This document shows positions 1-5,809 of a stretch of 7,062 nt of DNA, piece after piece; within the stretch, counting starts at the first letter, position 1; each line of letters begins with the position of its first letter. Source of the DNA: Microbacteriaceae bacterium UBA6152 (GTDB lineage: Bacteria; Actinomycetota; Actinomycetes; Actinomycetales; Microbacteriaceae); NCBI GenBank assembly GCA_002423075.1, contig DIUS01000149.1:11907-18968 (forward strand), given 5' to 3'. Both the position numbers and the translations under genes were made by a program. The notes beneath the pieces are model-generated. The model was given only the letters and a program-made list of their open reading frames with translations. It ran no database searches and was not told the DNA's origin.

Positions 1-821
1 ACCAGTACTTCCCGCCACCCGGGCACCTCGACGAAGGCCGGCGCCATGCGCGCGAGCAAGAAGGATCCCGCCTTTACCATGGCTGCGGCGTGCAGGTAGG
101 CACTGACCGGGGTCGGTGCGGCCATGGCGCCCGGCAACCAGAAGTGCAGCGGCACAACCGCCGACTTCGAGAGCGCGCCGACAAGAACGAGATAGACCGC
201 GACGGTCGTCAGCGTCGTGGTGGGAGCCGTCGCGAGAATCACCGAAAGGCTCGACGTTCCGGCCTGCACGGCAAGTAATACGAGACCGACGAGCATGACG
301 AGCCCGCCGAGGGTCGTCGTGATGAGGGCCTGCAGCGCTGCGCCACGGCTAGCCTTGCGGTGCGTGTAGTGCCCGATGAGCAGGTACGAGAAGACGCTCG
401 TGGCCTCCCAGAACGTGAACAACAGGTAGACATCGTCGGCGACGACCAGACCGTACATCGCACCCGCGAAGGCCAGCAGCACGGCCGCGAACCGGCCGAG
501 GCCCTTCTCGTCATCGCGGAAGTACGAGCGGCAGTAGAAGAGTACGAGGCTGCCGACGCCCGTGACGATGAGCGCGAGTACCCACGACAGAGTGTCCATG
601 CGCACATCGAGTGTGAACTGCAGCTGGGCGATGTAGGTGACCTGCTCGAACGGCAGCCGCGCGGCCTCGTTGCTGAGCACCGCGGGAGCCTGCAGCAGGG
701 TGTGCACGAACGCGCCCAACGGGACGAGCGCGGCGACCCAGAACACCCGGGTCTTCAGAGCACGCGCCACGAGGGGTAGCGCGATGGCGGCCAGCGCGAA
801 CACCGTTAGGACGGCGAGCAT
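1..821 (-). CDS. mrpA: Mrp-type Na+/H+ antiporter subunit A, N-terminal part (truncated by window edge)
   Basis: This is the start of a large polytopic membrane protein. The first 273 residues are visible and the frame stays open to the left edge. Subunit A (MrpA/MnhA) is related to complex I subunit NuoL and is the largest part of the multi-subunit Mrp cation/proton antiporter in the cytoplasmic membrane. Hydrophobic segments lie near residues 3-20, 28-46, 76-97, 110-127, 129-150, 163-186, 203-220 and 238-256. The family signatures are LLFTFWEATSVFSYLLIGHY (residues 133-152), with E139 matching the conserved TM5 glutamate, and LSKSAVVPLHFWLPGAM (217-233), with K219 matching the conserved TM7 lysine. 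SAYLHAAAMVKAG (240-252) carries the next conserved His and Lys. The ATG at 821 is preceded by GGGAGG, 4 bases upstream. The remaining subunits should lie left of the window. A NuoL/HyfB-like protein is the alternative, but the N-terminal pattern fits MrpA better. Confidence 0.9.
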   Translation of the reverse strand, partial: MLAVLTVFALAAIALPLVARALKTRVFWVAALVPLGAFVHTLLQAPAVLSNEAARLPFEQVTYIAQLQFTLDVRMDTLSWVLALIVTGVGSLVLFYCRSYFRDDEKGLGRFAAVLLAFAGAMYGLVVADDVYLLFTFWEATSVFSYLLIGHYTHRKASRGAALQALITTTLGGLVMLVGLVLLAVQAGTSSLSVILATAPTTTLTTVAVYLVLVGALSKSAVVPLHFWLPGAMAAPTPVSAYLHAAAMVKAGSFLLARMAPAFVEVPGWREVL

Positions 822-825
822 GCGT

Positions 826-831
826 CCTCCC
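826..831 (-). promoter_or_regulatory. Ribosome binding site of mrpA
   Basis: GGGAGG on the minus strand lies 4 bases before the ATG at 821. It is a strong Shine-Dalgarno match and fixes the start of the antiporter gene, which otherwise has no visible end in the window. Confidence 0.75.
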
Positions 832-890
832 TCGGTGTCGGTGAATCGGCAAGGGGGCAGGGCGTCGCGGCGGGGTCGCCGGATGCCTTC

Positions 891-896
891 AGTCTA
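891..896 (-). promoter_or_regulatory. Candidate -10 element for mrpA
   Basis: TAGACT on the minus strand fits the actinobacterial TANNNT -10 pattern and would place a transcript start about 60 bases before the mrpA ATG. No clear -35 hexamer is visible 16-18 bases upstream. Its place in the 156-base gap after otsB supports a separate mrpA promoter, but read-through from otsAB remains possible. Confidence 0.35.
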
Positions 897-919
897 CTGA
901 GCGAGAACCGCGAAGTCTC

Positions 920-932
920 CCATCGCCGATGG
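920..932. repeat. Perfect short dyad (6-bp arms, 1-base centre) between otsB and mrpA
   Basis: CCATCG-C-CGATGG is a perfect inverted repeat. It lies about 24 bases upstream of the candidate mrpA -10 box and 46 bases past the otsB stop. Position and size would suit an operator at the -35 region. As RNA it could form only a short 5-bp stem with a 3-base loop and has no U-tract, so it is a poor intrinsic terminator. A dyad this short can occur by chance in GC-rich DNA. Confidence 0.3.
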
Positions 933-977
933 CCACGAGGGAGAGCCTGCGCTCGCCGCTGTGTCGACGACTGCAGC

Positions 978-1784
978 TCAGGTTGTCCGCCGCGCCTCCG
1001 CGAGCGTCGCGAGGGCGAGAACGAGCTGATGCGGACTGCTCACGCGCCACGGCGCGACCGTCGGTGCCTCGCCGACCTTGATGCCGAGGTCGCCGGGCTC
1101 GAGCACCGCGAGTGCGTCTTCGTCGGTCACGTCGTCACCCGCGAAGAGCACCGCGTCGGGCCGGAGACGCGCCCGCAGCGCGCGAAGGCCGTCGCCCTTC
1201 GTGGCATCCCGCACGGCGAACTCGATGACGTTCTTTCCGTCGCGCACCGTGAGCCTGGTATCGAGTGCGGCAGCCGCCTCGACCACGGCGGTCTGCAAGG
1301 CGGCCGCGGCATCCGTCTCCACCACGCGAGTGTGCACGGCGCATCCGGCTGGCTTGTGCTCGATCCAGGCGCCCTCGACCGCGTTGACCAGGGGCGAGAG
1401 AGCGTCGAGCAGCGCCTCGACGCGTGCGCGATCGGCGGCATCGACGGCGGGCACCTCGTCGCCCGGCGCTAGACGCAGCTCGAGACCGTGCGAGCCGATC
1501 ATCGCAGCCGTCACGCTCGGAGGCACCACGACGTCGAGGCTCGCGAGCGACCGCCCCGACACGAAAGCGATCGTGACTCCCGGCGACTGCTGCAACCTCT
1601 CGAGCTGCTCGATCGCAGCGGGCAGCGCTCGAGCCTCGTCAGGAACATCAACGTCGGGCGCGAGCGTGCCGTCGAAGTCGAGGGCGATGAGCACGCTCTC
1701 GTGGGCCGCGAATCGTCGCAACTCATCCGTGAGACCGGCGTCGCTGGGTCTCGCTGTGGCGCTGTCGTCGTCGTGTTCGCTCAT
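978..1784 (-). CDS. otsB: Trehalose-6-phosphate phosphatase
   Basis: This cytoplasmic HAD-superfamily phosphatase converts trehalose-6-phosphate to trehalose and phosphate, the second step of the OtsAB route. At 268 aa it has the usual length of a single-domain OtsB. All HAD motifs are present: LDFDGTLAP (residues 35-43), with nucleophile D36 and acid/base D38; FVSGRS (74-79), with S76; K196 in the ATKGDGL stretch; and FAGDDVTDEDAL (214-225), with Mg-binding D217/D218. The substrate-binding signatures GSHGLE (97-102), EHKPAGCAVHTR (142-153) and RDGKNVIEF (181-189) separate it from other HAD proteins. The ATG overlaps the otsA stop as ATGA (1781-1784) and has no clear Shine-Dalgarno sequence, so it is probably translated by coupling to otsA. 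No strong intrinsic terminator follows it. Confidence 0.95.
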   Translation of the reverse strand: MSEHDDDSATARPSDAGLTDELRRFAAHESVLIALDFDGTLAPDVDVPDEARALPAAIEQLERLQQSPGVTIAFVSGRSLASLDVVVPPSVTAAMIGSHGLELRLAPGDEVPAVDAADRARVEALLDALSPLVNAVEGAWIEHKPAGCAVHTRVVETDAAAALQTAVVEAAAALDTRLTVRDGKNVIEFAVRDATKGDGLRALRARLRPDAVLFAGDDVTDEDALAVLEPGDLGIKVGEAPTVAPWRVSSPHQLVLALATLAEARRTT

Positions 1785-3229
1785 CGGGCATCAGAGTGGT
1801 GGTTCGCGTGCCGCAGCGTGTCGAGAAAGCTCTGCGACCAGCGTGCCACATCGTTGTCGACCAGTCGGCGGCGCAGAGCGCGCATCCGTGTCGTGCGTTC
1901 CCGCTGCGGCATGCGCACCGCCTGTAGCATCGACTCTTTGAGCCCGTCGATGTCGTGCGGGTTGACAAGCAGCGCGTTCTTGAGCTCGTCGGCAGCCCCC
2001 GCGAACTCGCTCAGCAGCAGCACGCCATCTTCGTCGTACCGACACGCTACGTACTCTTTCGCGACGAGGTTCATGCCGTCGCGCAGCGCCGTGACGAGCA
2101 TGACGTCGGCGGCAAGGTAGAGCGCCACCATCTCTTCGCGAGGGTAGCCGTGGTGCAGGTACGACACGACCGGGTGGCTAATGGTCGCGTAGGTGCCGTT
2201 CAGCCGGCCGACGGTGAGCTCAATCTCGTCGCGCAGCTGCATGTAGGCGGCGACCCGCTCACGGCTCGGGCTCGCCACCTGCACGAGCACCGTCTCGCCG
2301 GGCTTCGTCGCGCCGTCGCGCAGTAGCTCGCCGAACGCCTTCAGGCGGTGACGGATGCCCTTCGTATAGTCGAGGCGGTCGACGCCGAGCATGATCGTGC
2401 TCGGGTTTCCGAGGTCGTCGCGAATCTGCTGCGCGCGTGCCTGCACGTCGGGGCGGCGCGCGAGCTCTTCGAAGCTCGCGACATCGATCGAGATCGGAAA
2501 CGCCTTGGCGATAACCGTGCGGTGGCCGCTCGGCCCGTCGGGCACGCGGATCTCGGGCGTGCGAGTGGCGTAGCCGAACAGTCGGCGCACCGCCCGCGAG
2601 AAGTTGCCGGCGTCGGCGACGCGCTGAAAGCCGATGACATCTGCGCCCAGGAGCCCTTCGATGACCTGCTTGCGCCAGGGCAGTTGCGCGTAGATACCGT
2701 AGGGCGGAAACGGGATGTGGTTGAAGAACCCGATGGTCAAGTCGGGTCGTTGCTCACGCAGCATCTTGGGCACGAGCTGCAATTGGTAGTCCTGCACCCA
2801 GACGGTCGCGCCGGGGGCAGCGATGCGCGCGCTCACATCGGCAAACCGCTGATTCACCGACACATAGGCGTCCCACCACTCGCGGTGGAAGCTCGGAGGC
2901 GCGATGACGTCGTGGTACAACGGCCACAGCGTGTCGTTGCTGAAGCCCTCGTAGTACTGCTCGATCTCACCAGGGCTCAGCGGTACGGGCACGAGAAAGG
3001 TGCCGTTGTCGGTGAACGGCGCCAGGTCGAGATCGGGCTTGCCTGCCCACCCGACCCACGCCCCCTCGGAGGCCCTCATGACCGGCTCGAGGGCGGTGAC
3101 AAGACCGCCAGGCGACCGCTGCCAGGTCTCGACGCCCTCTGCGTCGATGGCGCGGTCGACGGGCAGCCGGTTCGAGACGACGATGAAGTCGTACTGCGCG
3201 TGCTCGTCGCTACGTGGGTCAGAGGTCAT
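1781..3229 (-). CDS. otsA: Trehalose-6-phosphate synthase (GT20 family)
   Basis: This retaining glycosyltransferase makes trehalose-6-phosphate from an NDP-glucose and glucose-6-phosphate in the cytoplasm. At 482 aa it is typical for single-domain OtsA. Motifs in order are FIVVSNRLPVDR (15-26), SPGGLVTAL (39-47), the YYEGFSNDTLWPLYHD stretch (92-107), VWVQDYQLQLVP (143-154), FFNHIPFPP (168-176), LGVDRLDYTKG (281-291) and RDGMNLVAKEYVACR (383-397). By alignment to E. coli OtsA the residues R21, D147, H171, R285, K290, D384 and E392 match sugar and nucleotide contacts, so it looks active. NDP-sugar preference (UDP, ADP or GDP) cannot be read from the sequence. The ATG at 3229 was chosen over an in-frame GTG at 3283. 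The 18-residue Ala/Arg-rich extension is not family-like, the GTG overlaps a possible -10 box, and AAGGAG sits before the ATG, though 13 bases away. It is translationally coupled to otsB. Confidence 0.95.
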   Translation of the reverse strand: MTSDPRSDEHAQYDFIVVSNRLPVDRAIDAEGVETWQRSPGGLVTALEPVMRASEGAWVGWAGKPDLDLAPFTDNGTFLVPVPLSPGEIEQYYEGFSNDTLWPLYHDVIAPPSFHREWWDAYVSVNQRFADVSARIAAPGATVWVQDYQLQLVPKMLREQRPDLTIGFFNHIPFPPYGIYAQLPWRKQVIEGLLGADVIGFQRVADAGNFSRAVRRLFGYATRTPEIRVPDGPSGHRTVIAKAFPISIDVASFEELARRPDVQARAQQIRDDLGNPSTIMLGVDRLDYTKGIRHRLKAFGELLRDGATKPGETVLVQVASPSRERVAAYMQLRDEIELTVGRLNGTYATISHPVVSYLHHGYPREEMVALYLAADVMLVTALRDGMNLVAKEYVACRYDEDGVLLLSEFAGAADELKNALLVNPHDIDGLKESMLQAVRMPQRERTTRMRALRRRLVDNDVARWSQSFLDTLRHANHHSDAR

Positions 3230-3242
3230 GTCGCTCGTGCGT

Positions 3243-3248
3243 CTCCTT
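3243..3248 (-). promoter_or_regulatory. Ribosome binding site deciding the otsA start
   Basis: AAGGAG on the minus strand lies 13 bases upstream of the ATG at 3229. The spacing is longer than ideal, but it is the only good Shine-Dalgarno match near any possible otsA start. It lies inside the alternative GTG-started frame, which argues against that longer form. Confidence 0.5.
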
Positions 3249-3281
3249 GTGGGAAATCGTCGGGGCGGGGCCGCCGCCGCC

Positions 3282-3287
3282 ACCGTA
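3282..3287 (-). promoter_or_regulatory. Candidate -10 element for otsAB
   Basis: TACGGT on the minus strand, preceded by TGA, fits TANNNT and would start a transcript near 3275, giving a leader of about 45 bases before the ATG at 3229. No convincing -35 hexamer is seen. It is the best candidate in the divergent gap of 3230-3406. Confidence 0.3.
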
Positions 3288-3303
3288 TCAGCCGAATCTC
3301 AGA

Positions 3304-3322
3304 GGCTTTTCAGCAAAGAGCC
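3304..3322. repeat. Imperfect inverted repeat in the otsA/isomerase divergent region
   Basis: GGCTTTTCAGCAAAGAGCC reads as GGCT with AGCC, and TTT with AAA, broken by one mismatch, with a 4-base loop or centre. It lies between the divergent promoters, upstream of the candidate otsA -10 box, and is A/T-richer than its surroundings. It could be an operator, but it may also be chance. It has no terminator role here because no gene ends nearby. Confidence 0.25.
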
Positions 3323-3394
3323 GGTCGACGCGCGTTCGAAAGCTCGTCACGCAGCGTTCACTCCGGCCTCGCGGGAGCGCGCGGAACGGCGACG

Positions 3395-3400
3395 TACAGT
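3395..3400 (+). promoter_or_regulatory. Candidate -10 element of a leaderless promoter
   Basis: TACAGT is followed by exactly 6 bases and then the GTG start at 3407. This TANNNT-N6-GTG layout is the usual signature of leaderless transcripts in actinobacteria, where transcription begins at the start codon. No Shine-Dalgarno sequence sits at the proper distance, which agrees. No -35 hexamer is evident. Confidence 0.55.
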
Positions 3401-3406
3401 GACCTC

Positions 3407-4258
3407 GTGATCAGCATCGGAATGGGAACCACGAGCGTCTTGCCTCGTCGCCTGCACGACGCCTTTCGCCTCGCCGCCGACGCGGGCTTCGACGGCGTGG
3501 AAATCATGGTGACGTGCGACCCCGATACGCGCGACCCTCGCGTCATCAAGGAGTTGAGTGAGCGGTACGGGATGCCCGTGCTGAGCATCCACGCCCCGGT
3601 TCTCGTCTTGACCGCCTTCGTCTACGGCCTCGACCCGCTCGTCAAGCTCGAGCGCAGCATCGCGCTCGCGCAGCAGGTCGGAGCGGCGACCGTGGTGGTG
3701 CACCCGCCGTTCCGCTGGCAGGTGCTCGCCGCGCGTCGGTTCGAGGCCTCGGTGGGCGCGCTCGAAGCCCGGCACGGGGTGACCGTCGCGGTCGAGAACA
3801 TGTTCCCCGTCACCGTGCTCGGCCGCGACCGCGAGGCGTACGCCCCGAGCTGGAACCCCGGCGAGCTCGCCGTTGGCGCCCTCACCCTCGACTTCTCGCA
3901 CGCGGCGCTCGCGGGCGTGAGCGCCCTCGACCTCGCGCAGCAGTGGAGTGACCGGCTGCGCCACGTGCACCTGTGCGACGGCTCATCGACGGAGCCCAAC
4001 GACCGGGTCTTCGACGAGCACCTGCTGCCCGGGCGCGGCGCTCAGCCCGTCGCCGACGTGTTGCGGCTGCTGGCCGACCGCGACTTCGACGGCGCGATCG
4101 TCGCCGAGATCAACACGCGCTCGTGCGGTGCCGACGACGACGCGCGGGTCGAGCTCCTGCGCGAGACCGCGCGGTTCGCGCGCGAACACACGATGACGCG
4201 AGCGAGCGCGCCGTCGCACGACGACCAGTTCGCACGCGCTCGGGCGACGGCGCGCTAG
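3407..4258 (+). CDS. TIM-barrel sugar phosphate isomerase/epimerase-like protein (AP_endonuc_2 family), substrate unknown
   Basis: This 283-aa soluble protein belongs to the xylose isomerase-like/endonuclease IV-like TIM-barrel family. The barrel strands and metal-ligand candidates are in order: GFDGVEIMV (28-35, E32), VLSIHAP (58-64, H62), VVVHPP (96-101, H99), VAVENM (127-132, E130), LTLDFSHAAL (159-168, D162 and H165), LRHVHLCDGS (184-193, H188 and D191), EHLLPGRG (204-211, H205) and AIVAEINTR (230-238, E234). This resembles the multi-metal site of the superfamily, so an active enzyme is likely. The GTG at 3407 was chosen because the barrel starts at once with ISIGMGTTSVLP and a -10 box lies 6 bases upstream. 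The open frame runs back to 2348, but that part is antisense to otsA and is not coding. The last 20 or so residues look like a disordered tail. It is divergent from otsA and convergent with the regulator gene. Isomerase, epimerase or DNA-repair nuclease roles are all possible, the last being least likely. Confidence 0.88.
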   Translation: MISIGMGTTSVLPRRLHDAFRLAADAGFDGVEIMVTCDPDTRDPRVIKELSERYGMPVLSIHAPVLVLTAFVYGLDPLVKLERSIALAQQVGAATVVVHPPFRWQVLAARRFEASVGALEARHGVTVAVENMFPVTVLGRDREAYAPSWNPGELAVGALTLDFSHAALAGVSALDLAQQWSDRLRHVHLCDGSSTEPNDRVFDEHLLPGRGAQPVADVLRLLADRDFDGAIVAEINTRSCGADDDARVELLRETARFAREHTMTRASAPSHDDQFARARATAR

Positions 4259-4995
4259 TTCAAGAAGGCCCGCAGCAGCGACTGCGAGCCCTCGAGGTGT
4301 TCGGCCATGGCCTTGGCCGCCTGATCGGCATCGCCCACGAGCACCGACCACACAATGAGCTCGTGCTGCTCGTTCGAGTGCGCGATGTTCGGAGCGAGCA
4401 GCGGAATCAGGTCGAGCAGTCGGTTGACGCGCATGCGGTTGTCGGCGACGAGCGACACGAGGCTCGGGCTGCCCGAGAGCTCGGCGATCGTGAGATGCAA
4501 CCGCGAGTCGAGCCGACGGTAGTCAGAGGGCTCGGCGGCCACGAGCTCGCGCAGCCGGGCGTGCAGCGATTCGCGCTCAACCGCCGAGAGGGTGCGACCA
4601 GCGGCGGCGCGCGTCGCGCCGACTTCGAGCACCGACCGCAGAGTGAGCGTGTCATCGAGCTCGGCCGCGGTCACGGTCACGGTCGAGTCGACCTCGGCCC
4701 GATCGGGCGGCAGCGGGTCGCGCACGAAAGTGCCGCCGTATCGGCCACGCCGCGACTCGAGGTAGCCGGCATCGGCGAGTGAACGGATCGCCTCGCGCAC
4801 CGTATCGCGACTCACTTCGAAGCGAGTCGCGAGCTCTCGTTCTGGTGCGAACGCCTCCCCCGGCGCGACGATGCCGAGCCTGATGAGCTGCAGCAGCCGC
4901 GCGAGCGTCTCCTCGAAGGCGTTGCCTCCGCGCACGGGGCGTGACAGCGCTTCGTGCGCGAGCGACTCGGCCGACTCGTCGCGCTCCGCCTCCAT
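4255..4995 (-). CDS. GntR-family transcriptional regulator, FadR subfamily (FCD domain)
   Basis: This 246-aa DNA-binding regulator has an N-terminal winged helix-turn-helix at about 26-92, with PERELATRFEVSRDTVREAI (51-70) as the recognition region and the wing SRRGRYGGTFV (81-91). The C-terminal all-helical FCD ligand domain spans about 115-240. The FCD metal-site residues appear as D163 and H167 (DSRLH), H211 (EQHELIV) and H233 (AEHL), so it probably binds a metal with a carboxylate-type effector, as known FCD proteins do. It is the last gene of the dehydrogenase operon, starting 10 bases after the SDR stop, with only a weak AGGG Shine-Dalgarno sequence. This context suggests local control of that operon. 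Its operator should lie upstream of the aldehyde dehydrogenase, outside the window. Its stop TAG shares CTAG with the stop of the convergent TIM-barrel gene. Confidence 0.92.
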   Translation of the reverse strand: MEAERDESAESLAHEALSRPVRGGNAFEETLARLLQLIRLGIVAPGEAFAPERELATRFEVSRDTVREAIRSLADAGYLESRRGRYGGTFVRDPLPPDRAEVDSTVTVTAAELDDTLTLRSVLEVGATRAAAGRTLSAVERESLHARLRELVAAEPSDYRRLDSRLHLTIAELSGSPSLVSLVADNRMRVNRLLDLIPLLAPNIAHSNEQHELIVWSVLVGDADQAAKAMAEHLEGSQSLLRAFLN

Positions 4996-5005
4996 GATCG
5001 CGACC

Positions 5006-5794
5006 CTACAACGGCGTCACGTAGGCGCCGCTGATCCCTCCGTCGACTAGGAAGGTCGACGCCGTGATGAACGACGCGTCGTCGCTCGCGAGGAAGGCGA
5101 CCGCTGCGGCGAGCTCTTCCGGCTCGGCAAAGCGGCCCTTCGGAATGTGCACGAGCCGACGCTGCGCGCGCTCGGGGTCTTTCGCGAAGAGCTCTTGCAG
5201 AAGCGGCGTGTTGACGGGACCGGGGCAGAGCGCGTTGACGCGGATTCCCTGCCGCGCGAACTGCACCCCGAGCTCGCGTGTCATCGCGAGAACGCCGCCC
5301 TTGCTCGCCGTGTACGAGATCTGGCTCGTGGCGCTGCCCATGACGGCGACGAACGAGGCCGTGTTGATGATCGAGCCCGACTGCTGAGCGACCATGTGGC
5401 GCAGCGCGGCGCGCGAGCAGAGGTAGACGCTCTTGAGGTTGACGTCTTGCACGAGATCCCATGCGGGCAGCTCGGTCGTCTCGATCGAATCATCTTCTGG
5501 CGGGGAGATGCCCGCGTTGTTGAACGCAATGTCGAGCGAGCCGTAGGTCGACTGCGCCGTGTCGAACAAGTGGTTGACCTCGGCCTCGTCGGTGACGTCG
5601 ACCCGCACGAACAGGCCGCCGACCTCGGCCGCGGCGGCGTCACCGGTCGCAGGGTTCATGTCGCCGATGACGACCGTCGCGCCCTCGGCGGCGAAGCGGC
5701 GAGCCGTCGCCAGGCCGATGCCGCTCGCGCCGCCGGTGATGACGGCGACTTTGCCCTTCAGGCGCTGGGTGAGGTCGAGGGGGGTGATGGTCAT
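5006..5794 (-). CDS. SDR-family NAD-dependent dehydrogenase/reductase
   Basis: This 262-aa classical short-chain dehydrogenase is of the usual length and cytoplasmic. It has the Rossmann motif TGGASGIG (20-27), D45 at the end of the second strand (VVIGDMN), which favours NAD over NADP, DVTD (65-68) and NNAG (92-95). The catalytic set is N119 (DVNLKS), S147 (NTASF), Y161 and K165 (YTASK), followed by CPGPVNTP (190-197) and the C-terminal FLVDGGISGAYVTPL (248-262). Annotation pipelines would name it 3-oxoacyl-ACP reductase or glucose dehydrogenase-like, but its partners suggest oxidation of an alcohol intermediate in a catabolic route. The ATG at 5794 was chosen for its AAGGAG 9 bases upstream and its family-like N-terminus. 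The same frame is open to 6196, but that part is antisense-phase noise inside the aldehyde dehydrogenase gene. It starts 13 bases after the dehydrogenase stop. Confidence 0.93.
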   Translation of the reverse strand: MTITPLDLTQRLKGKVAVITGGASGIGLATARRFAAEGATVVIGDMNPATGDAAAAEVGGLFVRVDVTDEAEVNHLFDTAQSTYGSLDIAFNNAGISPPEDDSIETTELPAWDLVQDVNLKSVYLCSRAALRHMVAQQSGSIINTASFVAVMGSATSQISYTASKGGVLAMTRELGVQFARQGIRVNALCPGPVNTPLLQELFAKDPERAQRRLVHIPKGRFAEPEELAAAVAFLASDDASFITASTFLVDGGISGAYVTPL

Positions 5795-5803
5795 GGGGGT
5801 GAG

Positions 5804-5809
5804 CTCCTT
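5804..5809 (-). promoter_or_regulatory. Ribosome binding site of the SDR gene, overlapping the upstream stop codon
   Basis: AAGGAG lies 9 bases before the ATG at 5794 and overlaps the TAA stop (5808-5810) of the aldehyde dehydrogenase gene. This supports the chosen SDR start and suggests that ribosomes ending the first gene help load the second. Confidence 0.75.

Noticed and set aside
239..852. Minus-strand open frames over the antiporter gene (239-607 and 511-852)
   Set aside because: They are in the wrong phase. The hydrophobic, motif-bearing frame starts at 821 and continues to the left edge.
900..977. Possible intrinsic terminator after otsB
   Set aside because: Only short stems can be drawn (a 5-bp stem at 920-932 and weaker 4-bp ones), and none is followed by a U-tract.
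1078..1941. 287-residue plus-strand open frame opposite otsB and otsA
   Set aside because: It is Ser/Ala/Thr-rich with no motif, and it lies wholly antisense to two genes with full catalytic motifs.
2348..3406. Upstream part of a 636-residue plus-strand open frame that ends in the TIM-barrel gene
   Set aside because: It is antisense to the well-supported otsA gene, its residue composition is Arg/Ala/Asp-rich and unlike any fold, and the TIM barrel begins cleanly at 3407. It is an open frame caused by high GC.
3973..4782. 269-residue plus-strand open frame across the isomerase and regulator genes
   Set aside because: It is a shadow frame, Arg-rich at first and then antisense to the GntR regulator, with no recognisable fold.
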